64,000 bases of DNA from an uncultured Phycisphaerae bacterium (GTDB taxonomy: Bacteria > Planctomycetota > Phycisphaerae > UBA1845 > Fen-1342). The DNA lies in NCBI GenBank assembly GCA_937928595.1, contig CALGJV010000040.1, forward strand, positions 27,518 through 91,517, written 5' to 3'. Position numbers and translations under genes: made by a program. Each line of letters starts with the position of its first letter. Within the stretch, counting starts at the first letter, position 1. Positions 52,826 to 61,673 of this stretch are shown piece by piece. A model generated the notes under the pieces. That model saw only the letters and a program-made list of their open reading frames with translations, did not search any database and had not been told where the DNA came from.

Positions 52826-53731
52826 TTACTCGAACCGGACCAGCGCGCGCAGCTCGGCCAGACGCTGCTCGACCTGCGCCGGCGTCACGGCGGCCAGCGC
52901 ATCGACCGAGAAGGACTCGATCACGAACGAGGCCACCACGGAGCCGCGGGCCATCGCCGCGCGCAGAATCGGCGGTGTCAGCCGCCCCTGGGCGGCGATG
53001 TACCCCAGCGTGCCGCCGGCGAAGCTGTCGCCGCAGCCGGTCGGATCCACGACCCGCTCGGTCGGGTACGGCGGAATCACCGCGAGATCGTCCGTCGACA
53101 CGAGCAGGCTGCCGTGCTCCCCCTTCTTGATGATCACGAATCGGGGGCCAAGCTTCAGGATGTCCCGCCCGGCCGTCACGAGATTCGTATGCCCCGTCAG
53201 CAGCCGGGCCTCGCCCTCGTTCAGCACCAGCCCGTGCACGCACGCCAGCGTCTTGCGCAGCTCGACCGGCTCCTTCTCGATCCACAGGTTCATCGTGTCG
53301 CACACCAGCAGTTCGGCCCGCGTGAGCTGCCGCGCGAACTCCTGCTGGAGCGCCGGGTGCGTGTTCGCCAGGAACACGAACCGGCTGTCCAGGAACTCCG
53401 GCGGCAGCGGCGCACCGCGCTCCGCCAGCACGTTGAGCTGCACGCCCACGGTCTCGGCCTCGTTCATCGCGCCCACGTACTTGCCGTGCCAGCGAAACGT
53501 CCGGCTGCCCTTGCGAACTTCGACGCCGCGCAGATCGATCCGCTTGCCGCGCAGCGGGTCGAACCGCCGCAGGTCGAAGTCCTCGCCGACGACCCCCACC
53601 ATCCGCACGTCCGTGAACAGCGCGCCCGCCAGCGAGAAATACACCGCCGACCCGCCCAGAATGTCCGCGTGCGTGCCCGCCGGGGTCTGGATCGTGTCGA
53701 GCCCGATCGAGCCCGTCACCAGTAGCGACAT
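52826..53731 (-). CDS. PfkB-family sugar or nucleoside kinase
   Basis: 301 residues from ATG 53731. The ribokinase-like fold shows the N-terminal GGSAVYFSLAGALF, and the C-terminal anion hole and catalytic Asp as DPTGCGDSFAGGTLGY. The first motif (GSIGLDTIQTPAGTHADIL) and the lack of a typical ribose pocket suggest a broad PfkB kinase, for example of an adenosine- or sugar-kinase type; the substrate is not assignable. The open frame continues far upstream, but that is the shadow of the membrane-protein gene. It is the gene before thpR in the minus-strand series. Confidence 0.86.
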   Translation of the reverse strand: MSLLVTGSIGLDTIQTPAGTHADILGGSAVYFSLAGALFTDVRMVGVVGEDFDLRRFDPLRGKRIDLRGVEVRKGSRTFRWHGKYVGAMNEAETVGVQLNVLAERGAPLPPEFLDSRFVFLANTHPALQQEFARQLTRAELLVCDTMNLWIEKEPVELRKTLACVHGLVLNEGEARLLTGHTNLVTAGRDILKLGPRFVIIKKGEHGSLLVSTDDLAVIPPYPTERVVDPTGCGDSFAGGTLGYIAAQGRLTPPILRAAMARGSVVASFVIESFSVDALAAVTPAQVEQRLAELRALVRFE

Positions 53732-53850
53732 ACCGTCTCCCGCACCGCAGCCGGTCGCAAGCCGGTACACCCCGGCCGCGGCGCTCAGACTACCGCCCCG
53801 CGCTCGATTCGCCAACGAGACCGACGCAGCTCCGCGTCGGCCCGCGCCGC

Positions 53851-55560
53851 TCAGTCGCGCGCCTCCCCCTCCAGCACGGCCGCGAGCCGGGCCGGCAACG
53901 CCGCCCCTGCGACGAGAACCTCCTCGCCCGCGCCCGTCTGATACAACCGAATCCGCGCCATCGGCGACGCCGGATCTCCCGCCGCGGGCAGCCCCGGCAA
54001 CTCCGCCGGTCGGCCGACCAGAACGAGCACGCCGCCCGGCCGCAAAGCTGCCGACAGCCGCCGCATGAGACGGGAGACGGCGCTGCGCGCGGTCGCACCG
54101 ATCCCGCTCATGTCTGCGATCACCACGTCGGCGCGCGGTCCGCCCAGGTCCGCGTCCCGCAAGGTCTCCGGGGACGCGAGCACGAGCACCAACCGGTCGC
54201 CGCCCGCGGCCGCCACGAGTCGCCCCATGACCCCCGCCGACCCGCTCGGTACACCCGTGGTCGTAGCCGATCGCATCAACTCCGGCGCGAGCAGCGCGAC
54301 CGCGACCACGGCCAGCGCCAGGCGCACGCGCCACCCGGCCGAACGCCCACTCACTTCCAACCGCTGATGCAGCCACACCGCTCCAACCAGCAACGTCCCG
54401 GCTGCTGCGAGCGCACGCGGGGGTGTCGGCGGCGCCACGAGCAGCCCGACCACCACCCCCGCTACCGTCACCGAGACCATCACCGCCAGCGCGGCCTGCG
54501 ATCGCCGAACCTCTGCCAGAGTGCGCTCCGCGGCGCGGCGGACCACGATCGCGAACACTGCTCCGCCCGCGATCGCCCGCAGTGCATCCGCCGCCGGCCC
54601 CCGCCAGAAGCCGCTCGCGGCGAAGACGGCCGCCGCCAGAAGCGGCACCGAGGCCGCCATTCCGCGGAGGCGCGGCCGTGCAACAAGTGCGAGTCCCGCC
54701 AAGCTGCCGACCGCAAGCCACCCCAGCGCAGTCCCCACCGGTCCCGCATCCGGCGTTGCCGCCGAACACACGCCTGAAAGCACCACGCCCAACCCCGCCG
54801 CCGCGGCGACCGGAGCCGCCAGCATCCCGGCCAGTGCCGCGCTCAGCGCGAGGCGCTCCGCAGCGGGCTCCGGTGTCCCGATTCCCCGCAGTCGCCGCCC
54901 CACCGCGAGCACCCCGCCCGCGAGCGTCAGCACAATCGCCGTCACACCAAGCACCCCAGCCGGCAACCCGCCTGCTGCAGCGAAGCCGCCAACGCCCGCC
55001 CCGAGGGCGATCGCCCGCCAGAACCTCAGGCTTTGATCTGCCCGCACCGTCGCCAGGCGCTGCCAGCCGTGCAGGCCAACCAGCAGCAACGCGCCCCCCA
55101 GCGTCAGCGCGACGCCCAGGCATACCGCCGGCCCGAGCACCAGGACCCGCTTCAGCCCGGTCGGCAGGAGCAACCGGTCGGCCAGCCATGACCGCCATTC
55201 TTCCGCGAACTCCGCACCGAGGCAGACCAGCATCCACAGGACCGCCACCGCGACCGCCAGACTCCCCACCACGCCGGACGCAAACTCCAGCTCCACCGGG
55301 TCGCGCGAACCGGGCGGCTGCACCGTTTCCGGCGGCGCCGTCGTCGCGGTCCACGCCTGCCAACTCCGCAGCATCCGCCGTGGCAGCCAGAACCCGAGCA
55401 GCACGCCGGCTCCGCCCGCCGCCGCAGCCAGCGTCATCGCCGCCCGCCCCCCGGGCAGATGCAGCGCCAGTTCGTCCAACGCCCGCACGCTCCCCATCGT
55501 TGCTCCGGCTGCGCACAACGCCGCACAGCCGCAGATCTGGACATGCAGCCCGCGCGGCAT
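53851..55560 (-). CDS. Polytopic membrane protein with degenerate spermidine-synthase-like C-terminus
   Basis: 569 residues from ATG 55560 (upstream in-frame starts exist). About twelve or more hydrophobic stretches occupy residues 1-430. The last 130 residues are soluble and recall the second half of a Rossmann methyltransferase of the spermidine-synthase kind: RADVVIADMSG, then SRLMRRLSAALRPGGVLVLVGRPAE. The SAM-binding first half is missing, so catalysis is doubtful. Fusions of a transporter-like membrane part to a spermidine synthase-like domain are common in planctomycetes. The function is unknown. It lies between birA and the PfkB kinase on the minus strand. Confidence 0.72.
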   Translation of the reverse strand: MPRGLHVQICGCAALCAAGATMGSVRALDELALHLPGGRAAMTLAAAAGGAGVLLGFWLPRRMLRSWQAWTATTAPPETVQPPGSRDPVELEFASGVVGSLAVAVAVLWMLVCLGAEFAEEWRSWLADRLLLPTGLKRVLVLGPAVCLGVALTLGGALLLVGLHGWQRLATVRADQSLRFWRAIALGAGVGGFAAAGGLPAGVLGVTAIVLTLAGGVLAVGRRLRGIGTPEPAAERLALSAALAGMLAAPVAAAAGLGVVLSGVCSAATPDAGPVGTALGWLAVGSLAGLALVARPRLRGMAASVPLLAAAVFAASGFWRGPAADALRAIAGGAVFAIVVRRAAERTLAEVRRSQAALAVMVSVTVAGVVVGLLVAPPTPPRALAAAGTLLVGAVWLHQRLEVSGRSAGWRVRLALAVVAVALLAPELMRSATTTGVPSGSAGVMGRLVAAAGGDRLVLVLASPETLRDADLGGPRADVVIADMSGIGATARSAVSRLMRRLSAALRPGGVLVLVGRPAELPGLPAAGDPASPMARIRLYQTGAGEEVLVAGAALPARLAAVLEGEARD

Positions 55561-55618
55561 CGCCTCCGGCGCCCGCCCGCCCCGCGCGGCGGCCGGCGGC
55601 GGCACGCGGACCGGTCGC

Positions 55619-56461
55619 TCACCACGGGCGCGTGGTCGTTGCCGCGACAAAGTGCCTCCTGCCACCCTCCTCAAGCTGCACAATCAGGTCGCCACGTTCG
55701 TCGATGTCGACCGCCGTCCCCGCGTAGCCCCGCCCGTCCTGCTCCAGCACGACGCGCCGGCCGACGTCCTCGCACCGCGCCCGCCACGCCGCCAGCAGCC
55801 GCCGTTCACCCTCCCGCTGGCCCGTCCCGACGAGCCAGGCGTCGAGTCGCTGCACGAGTGCGGCCGCCACGGCCGGCCGATGAATGGGCTGTCGCGACGC
55901 CAGCTCGAGCGACGTCGCCTTGTCCGCCAGTTCCCCCGCAAAATGCCCGGCCTGTTGGAGACAATTCACTCCAATCCCGAGCACCACCCCGCGCCGACCG
56001 GCCGCCAGCGGACAGGTCTCCACGAGCACCCCACCGACCTTCCGGCCGGCCAGCAGCAGATCGTTCGGCCAACGGATCGTCGGCACACAGTCGGTCGTCG
56101 TCTCGATCGCCTCGGCCGCCGCCACGGCCGCCAGCAGCCCCGCCCACGCCGGCAGCGGTGACTCGGCCGGTTCCCGGAGAAGCACGCTCAACAGGATTCC
56201 GGCCCCACGCGGCGCGTGCCACCGCCGCCCCAGGCGCCCCCGACCCGCCGTCTGCTGCTCCGCCACGACCACGACCCCATCGCCGAGCTCCTCGGCGTGC
56301 TCCAGCAGGTATGCGTTGGTGCTGTCCAGGACGTCGAAGCACAGCACTTGCCGTCCGACCCGCCGCAACGGCCCCGCGGCCCGCAGGTCGTCGGCACACA
56401 GCGGCCGATGCCGCATCCCCGGCCCCGCCGACTCCGGCGATCCGCCCCGTGACGCCGTCAT
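55619..56461 (-). CDS. birA: Biotin--[acetyl-CoA-carboxylase] ligase
   Basis: 280 residues, the class I ligase without a DNA-binding domain. The biotin/ATP loop is TAGRGRLGRRWHAPRGAGI; also seen are RWPNDLLLAGRKVGGVLVE and the GIGVNC segment. It attaches biotin to the carboxyl carrier protein. ATG 56461 is used, but MRHRPLC at 56416 is an alternative. It is divergent from the TPR membrane protein gene with about 145 bases between starts. Confidence 0.91.
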   Translation of the reverse strand: MTASRGGSPESAGPGMRHRPLCADDLRAAGPLRRVGRQVLCFDVLDSTNAYLLEHAEELGDGVVVVAEQQTAGRGRLGRRWHAPRGAGILLSVLLREPAESPLPAWAGLLAAVAAAEAIETTTDCVPTIRWPNDLLLAGRKVGGVLVETCPLAAGRRGVVLGIGVNCLQQAGHFAGELADKATSLELASRQPIHRPAVAAALVQRLDAWLVGTGQREGERRLLAAWRARCEDVGRRVVLEQDGRGYAGTAVDIDERGDLIVQLEEGGRRHFVAATTTRPW

Positions 56462-56593
56462 AACGCCGCCGCCGGCCCGATCCGGCCGGCGTCCCGAGAA
56501 AGCCGTCGCAGTCGCGCTACGCGCAGTTGCATGCGGGCATCTTACCCGACGCCCGGTTCACAGACCGCCCGCGACGCATCACGCGACCCGACG

Positions 56594-56599
56594 TACAAT
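56594..56599 (+). promoter_or_regulatory. Candidate -10 box (TACAAT) abutting the TPR protein start
   Basis: TACAAT (five of six) ends eight bases before GTG 56608. Normal spacing to the start site would make this a leaderless message. No -35 hexamer was recognised. Confidence 0.45.
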
Positions 56600-56607
56600 G
56601 CCCACCC

Positions 56608-58326
56608 GTGAAAGACATTCCGACCGTTCCAGCCGCCCCACCCGTCCCGGTGCTCGCCGGCCGCACGCTCCCTGCGCTCGCGGCGCTGCTGACGGCGGCG
56701 CTCGCTGTCGTGATCTGGTGGCCGCTGCGCAGCACGGACATCCAGCCCCCGGATCGCGCCGTCCTGGCCGCGGCCTCAGCCGACGCCGGCCGGTGGCCCG
56801 CCGCCGAGCGTGCCGGCTGGCTGCGCGACAGCCGTGGACCGCTGACCCGCGCGCTCCTGGCCGCGGAGAACCGCATCTGGCCGACGGGCCTGCCCGCGAT
56901 GCGCACCGTGGCGCTCGCGCTTCATGCCGTGTCCGCCCTCCTGGTCGTGGTGCTCGTCGCTCAACTTGCCACAATCTTCCGGCCGGCGACGCCGCTCCCG
57001 CCGCTCGGCCTCGCCTCCGTCGCCGCCCTTGCGGCGCTGCTCTACGCGTTGCACCCGCTGCGCGCCGCGGCGCCGGCGAGCCTCCTGGGCCACGGTGTGC
57101 CGCTCGCGACGACCGCCGCCCTGCTGGCCGCCGTTCTTCAGGTCGCGTCCGGGTCCGCGCGGCGGCCGTGGCCCGCGCGCTGCGGCGCAGCCGCCCTGAT
57201 GATCGTCTCGCTGCTCACTGGCGCGGCCGCGGTCGCGGTACCGGTCGCGGTGGTCGGGCTGGACGCCCTGCGGCAGCGGTCCTTGATCCGCGCCTTGCGC
57301 CGCGGTGCCGTGCCGCTGGCCGCCACGTTCGGCGGGCTGTTGCTGGGGCTGGCCCTGCTGCACGGCCCGCCCGAGCCGCTGGAGCGACCCGACGACCTGC
57401 GCGACACCGCCCCGCCTCTGACGATACCCGCCCGCCTCATCGTCGGGACGCGCGGCCTGGCTCAACACGCCCTCGCCGCCGTTTGGCCGGCGCTCCTGCC
57501 CGTGAGCAGCGACGCCGTACAGCCGGTCTCCGCCTTGACGTTGGTGTACGGTGGCCCGCTGCTCGGCCTGCTGGGTGTGTTCGGGCTGATCGCCGCCCTG
57601 GCGCGCCGCCTGCCCGCGATCGCCGTCGCCCTGGCGATGGTCCTCTTGACCGCCGCCCCGCCGCTGATGCTCTGGCGCCCGGGTCGCACCGCGGCGTCGC
57701 CGTTCGACGGTGCCCTGCCGGCGGCCGCGGCGGCCGTGGCACTCGGCGTACTGATCGCCCGCATCGCGCCGCCTGCGGCGCTCTGGCGCCGCCTCGCGCG
57801 CTGGAGCGCCGGGGCGGCACTGCTGGCCGCCGCGGTCGTGTTGGCCAGCGAAGCTCGGCACGAAATCGCGCTGCGGGCGGACAGCTTGAAGTGGTGGGCC
57901 GTTGTCGAACAAACCGCGCGGGATAGGTCTCGGGCCGGCGGCGCGTGGTTGTATTACGCCTACGCCCGAACCCTCGAAGAAGCCGGCGACATCGAGCGGG
58001 CGATTCAGCTCTACCGCGCGGCGCTCGTCGTGCGCCCCACACTGCTCGCCGCCCATGAGGATCTGTGCCGCGTGTACTTCGCCGCCGGCGAGCACCGGGA
58101 GGTGTACAACCTTAGCGCCGCGGCGCTGACTCGTTGGCCGAATGAGCCGGTGGTGCGCTACCTCCTGGGGGCCGCGCTGGCAGCCCTGGGCGACCTGAGC
58201 ACCGCTGAAACGCATGTGCGCTGGGCCGCCGAACACGCCCCCGACGAGCCGCGGTACGCGGCGGCGCTGGCGGCGCTCACGCGGCAGCGCGCCGGCGCCG
58301 ACCCGACCGGCCCGTCCGGCCCGTGA
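56608..58326 (+). CDS. Polytopic membrane protein with C-terminal TPR repeats
   Basis: 572 residues from GTG 56608; an ATG at 56527 in the same frame is possible but would cover the promoter. About ten helices fill residues 20-410, followed by a soluble tail with at least two tetratricopeptide repeats (GAWLYYAYARTLEEAGDIERAIQLYRAALVVRP and later NEPVVRYLLGAALAALGDLSTAETHVRWA, each split here by description). The layout resembles TMTC/PMT-like O-glycosyltransferase-type proteins of planctomycetes: the DSRGPLTRALLAAENRIW region could be the remnant of the luminal loop, but no DE motif was found. The function is unknown. Confidence 0.72.
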   Translation: MKDIPTVPAAPPVPVLAGRTLPALAALLTAALAVVIWWPLRSTDIQPPDRAVLAAASADAGRWPAAERAGWLRDSRGPLTRALLAAENRIWPTGLPAMRTVALALHAVSALLVVVLVAQLATIFRPATPLPPLGLASVAALAALLYALHPLRAAAPASLLGHGVPLATTAALLAAVLQVASGSARRPWPARCGAAALMIVSLLTGAAAVAVPVAVVGLDALRQRSLIRALRRGAVPLAATFGGLLLGLALLHGPPEPLERPDDLRDTAPPLTIPARLIVGTRGLAQHALAAVWPALLPVSSDAVQPVSALTLVYGGPLLGLLGVFGLIAALARRLPAIAVALAMVLLTAAPPLMLWRPGRTAASPFDGALPAAAAAVALGVLIARIAPPAALWRRLARWSAGAALLAAAVVLASEARHEIALRADSLKWWAVVEQTARDRSRAGGAWLYYAYARTLEEAGDIERAIQLYRAALVVRPTLLAAHEDLCRVYFAAGEHREVYNLSAAALTRWPNEPVVRYLLGAALAALGDLSTAETHVRWAAEHAPDEPRYAAALAALTRQRAGADPTGPSGP

Positions 58327-58408
58327 AGCGACCCGCCATTGGCATTCCGGCCGGGCGGCGCTACGCTGTTCGCGTCGGCAGTGCCCCGATCGGAAGCGAG
58401 GTGCCCGC

Positions 58409-59284
58409 GTGAACGTCCACTCCCCGCCGCGCTACGACCTCGGCGGCTGCACCGTCACCCTCATCAACGGCGGACGGCTCAAGCTCGACGGCGGCGCGAT
58501 GTTCGGGCTCGTCCCCAAGGCGCTCTGGGCCCGGACCTGCCCGGCCGACGAGCACAACCGCATCGCGCTGGCCTGCAACTGCCTGCTGGTCGAGTGGCCC
58601 GGCGGAAGCGACCGACGCGTGCTGATCGAGACCGGCCACGGGCCGAAGTACGCCGAGAAGGAGCAGCGCATCTTCGCGCTCGACCCGCAGGATTGGGTCC
58701 TCCCGCGGCTCCAGGCCGCCGGGATCGACCCGACGACAATCACCGATGTCGTCGTGACCCACCTGCATTTCGATCACGCCGGCGGCCTGACGCACCCCGT
58801 CGATGACCGGGTGCGGCCGACGTTTCCACGGGCCCGCGTGCACGTGCAGTGCCACGAGCTCGCCGACGCGCGGCGCAACTTCGGCGTGATGACCGCGACG
58901 TACCGCGAGGAGAACTTCCAACCGCTCGATGCCGCCGACGCGTGGCGTCCACTGGACGGCGAAACCGAGATCGCGCCGGGAGTTCGCCCGCGGTTGACGC
59001 CCGGACACACCCGCGGCCACCACTCGATCGTCGTCACGGGGCGCGACCGCACCCTCGTGTACGGCGGCGACCTGCTGCCGACCCGCCACCACGTCGGCGC
59101 CGCGTACAACATGAGCTACGACCTGTACCCGCTCGAGAACCGCGCGTCGAAACAGAAGCTCCTCGCGTGGCTCGCCGGATGCGACGGCCTGCTGGCGCTC
59201 GATCACGAGCTCGACACGCCCATGGTCGCGGTACGCCCGGACGGCGATTGGTTCCGGCTCGAACCGGCGGCGGCCACGAGCTGA
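58409..59284 (+). CDS. Metallo-beta-lactamase-fold hydrolase (lactonase-like)
   Basis: 291 residues from GTG 58409, with GAGG seven bases upstream. The zinc motif HxHxDH is complete, His118 to His123 in THLHFDHAGG, and later ligands appear in TPGHTRGHHSIV and VYGGDLLPTRHHVG (Asp) with LDHELD. The tyrosine and spacing resemble N-acyl homoserine lactonases and related MBL hydrolases such as AhlD, but substrate specificity cannot be judged. No signal peptide is present. It stands 82 bases after the TPR protein gene and is convergent with the secreted deiminase. Confidence 0.87.
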   Translation: MNVHSPPRYDLGGCTVTLINGGRLKLDGGAMFGLVPKALWARTCPADEHNRIALACNCLLVEWPGGSDRRVLIETGHGPKYAEKEQRIFALDPQDWVLPRLQAAGIDPTTITDVVVTHLHFDHAGGLTHPVDDRVRPTFPRARVHVQCHELADARRNFGVMTATYREENFQPLDAADAWRPLDGETEIAPGVRPRLTPGHTRGHHSIVVTGRDRTLVYGGDLLPTRHHVGAAYNMSYDLYPLENRASKQKLLAWLAGCDGLLALDHELDTPMVAVRPDGDWFRLEPAAATS

Positions 59285-59351
59285 CCGCGCGGCCCGGCCC
59301 GGCTCGACCTCGGGCGGCGCGCCGCGTGCGGGTTCCGTTGAACCCCGTTCG

Positions 59352-61496
59352 TCAACCACCCAGCAGGGCCACGAACGGATCGATGTCGTCGAAGTCCACG
59401 GTCCCGTTGCCGTCGCAGTCACCGTTGAGCCACGGGCAGTTCGGGTATTGCGCCGCGTAGGCCTCCGGCCCGGTGAGCGCCAGCACGAACGGGTCGATGT
59501 CGTCGAAGTCCACCACGCCGCTGCAGTTCATGTCGCCCGGCGTGAGCGTCGGCACCGCGACGATCTCGATGTCGTCGATGTTCCAGCCGCAGAACTGCCA
59601 GCTCGAGTCCGTCGTGCCCATCGTCCAGCGCAGGTACACGGTCGCCTGGTTGTTGGCCACGGCCGAGATGTCGAGCTCCATCGGCGTCCACGCGTTGTCC
59701 GTGACCTGCGCGGTGTTCTGCCACACCGTGGTCCAGGCCGTGCCGTTGTTGCTCACGCGCACGTACGCATGGTCGTACGTCGGACTCTCCACGCCCAACC
59801 ACCGCCAGAATCGCAGCTTCACTTGCGTGTGGTTCCGGCAGTCGAGCGGCAGGCTCGTCAGGTGGTATTCCGGGATGCTCGCGGCATAGTCGCCGTTCAG
59901 GTTGTAGCCGTAGACGTTCAGTCCCGTGTGCCCGCTGGTCGGATCCGGCGAACCGTACTGCCCGCCGCCGCCCGTCGGCCGCCCCCACGCCCACTGCCCC
60001 TGCGTCGTCCAGCCCGGATTCGTATCGAGCGGGAACGAATGGATCACGCGCGGCCCGTTGGCCGTGATCGTGAAATCGGCGTCGGACACGTCCGATCCCT
60101 CGTTGCCGTCCGTGTCCGTCGCGACGACCTTGATGCGGGCGTGGGTCGTCGGCAACGCCGGCACCGTCCACGTCAGCAGGCCGTCATTGGCCTCGCCCGT
60201 CGCCACGGTCACCGGCCAGGTTACGCCGCCGTCCACGGACAGGTACACGTCGATGCTCTGCACGCCGACGTCGTCCGTCGCGGTCCAGCGCACCTCGCAC
60301 GGCGTGCCGATCGTCCACACGCCCCCACCGTTCGGCTCGGTTACCCGCACCGTCGGCGTCGGCCCGACGTTCACCGTCGGCACGTGCATCACGATGCAGT
60401 GCATCGCCCCGGCCGCGGTGATGATGCTCGCGTTGTCGATCTGGCGGATCGTGTAACCCGGCAGTGCGGTCTGGTACACCGCCAGCGCCTGGGCATCCTG
60501 GGTCGTGTAGGGGCCGCCGAACCTCGAGATGAACACCTGCTGGTTGACGATCACCGCGTTCGTATACGTATAGTGCGTGCCGCCGCTGTTCCAGCCCGGC
60601 GTGCGGTACACCGTGTAGCCGCGCGAAATGAGGTCCGTGACCGCGCTCTCGGTGATCGTGTACGGCGCGCCCGTCGACGGCGCATACTGACCGATGATGA
60701 CCTTGTAGTCGCCGAGCGGCATCATCCACATGTCGATGTGCTGCGTGCTGTCGAAACTCGCCGGAAACGCGGGATAGATCGTGACGTTCAGCCCCTGGTA
60801 CTGAAGAAAGTAGTCCCGGATCTGCTGGGCCGTCAGACCCGGGTTCTCCGTCTGAATCAGCGCCGTCATGAACGCGTCGTTGTTCCGGAACAGATGGAAG
60901 TTCCCACCCCCGTGCCGCAGCGGCAGGTTGTAGACCGTCTCGCCCCACAGCGGCCCGAGATACTGCGGAAACGCGTCGTCCAGCGGACGCGGCCGGTTGT
61001 ACGTGTGGTCCACGATCGCCCGCACGCCGTCCTCGAAAATGAACCGCGGGCCGTAATCGCGCATCCAGACCGAGTTCGTCGCCTGGATCAGGAACACGAC
61101 CCGGCTCATGTTCGCGCCGGCCGCCGTCAGCGTCGACGTCACGCTCGCCTGCTCGCTGCTCGAATCGACCACGATCCACACGCGCGCCGCGGGGTCGCCG
61201 GTCGTGACGCCCACCACGAGCTGCGTCTGGATCGTCGCGTACCCCTGCCAACTGATGATCAGACCGTCGCACGGCTCGTACTCGGCCGGCGTATCCACCA
61301 CCCCCGTCGGCGGTCCGCTCCGCCGCGGCTGCGGCAGCGGCTGCAGCCGTTCCCCCGGCGTCAGGTAGGCCGGCAGCGGGTCCGGATGCTCGTCCCTGAT
61401 CTGCGCCAGAACCTCGTCCGACACGAGCGGACGGCTCTGCGCGGCGGCGACCAGCGTGAGCGAAAGCGACAACAGGACCAGCGTCAGGCGCGACAT
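59352..61496 (-). CDS. Secreted agmatine/peptidylarginine deiminase-like protein with dockerin-like tail
   Basis: 714 residues. A signal peptide (about 1-20) leads to a deiminase of the PAD_porph/agmatine deiminase family at about 60-372, with the expected catalytic set: Asp147 (WMRDYGP), His253 and Asp255 (HIDMWM) and nucleophile Cys367 (AMHCIVMHVP). An Ig-like domain (about 380-480) and a beta-sandwich (about 485-640) follow. The protein ends with two EF-hand-like repeats, DFDDIDPFVLAL and DFDDIDPFVALL, preceded by MNCSGVV and GDCDGNGTV, a dockerin-like tail typical of planctomycete exported proteins. It may act on extracellular arginine, agmatine or protein termini; which one is unknown. 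Confidence 0.87.
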   Translation of the reverse strand: MSRLTLVLLSLSLTLVAAAQSRPLVSDEVLAQIRDEHPDPLPAYLTPGERLQPLPQPRRSGPPTGVVDTPAEYEPCDGLIISWQGYATIQTQLVVGVTTGDPAARVWIVVDSSSEQASVTSTLTAAGANMSRVVFLIQATNSVWMRDYGPRFIFEDGVRAIVDHTYNRPRPLDDAFPQYLGPLWGETVYNLPLRHGGGNFHLFRNNDAFMTALIQTENPGLTAQQIRDYFLQYQGLNVTIYPAFPASFDSTQHIDMWMMPLGDYKVIIGQYAPSTGAPYTITESAVTDLISRGYTVYRTPGWNSGGTHYTYTNAVIVNQQVFISRFGGPYTTQDAQALAVYQTALPGYTIRQIDNASIITAAGAMHCIVMHVPTVNVGPTPTVRVTEPNGGGVWTIGTPCEVRWTATDDVGVQSIDVYLSVDGGVTWPVTVATGEANDGLLTWTVPALPTTHARIKVVATDTDGNEGSDVSDADFTITANGPRVIHSFPLDTNPGWTTQGQWAWGRPTGGGGQYGSPDPTSGHTGLNVYGYNLNGDYAASIPEYHLTSLPLDCRNHTQVKLRFWRWLGVESPTYDHAYVRVSNNGTAWTTVWQNTAQVTDNAWTPMELDISAVANNQATVYLRWTMGTTDSSWQFCGWNIDDIEIVAVPTLTPGDMNCSGVVDFDDIDPFVLALTGPEAYAAQYPNCPWLNGDCDGNGTVDFDDIDPFVALLGG

Positions 61497-61673
61497 GCGT
61501 CGGCACTCCCGGGGTGTGAGTTTTCGGAAATCGGGCGGGCCGTCTCAGCCGAACGTATTGTACCGCGCCCGGTCCGTTAGAAGAGCGCAAATTCCGCGCG
61601 AGCCCCCGCGGCCCGCTGGAAGTCTCCGCCGCGCCCGTTACATTCTTCGCCTTCGAACCCACAAGGAGTGCGC

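Noticed and set aside
54423..55727. Long plus-strand frames opposite the 53851-55560 membrane protein
   Set aside because: They are Pro/Arg/Ala-rich with no motifs, while the minus strand gives helices and a recognisable C-terminal domain.
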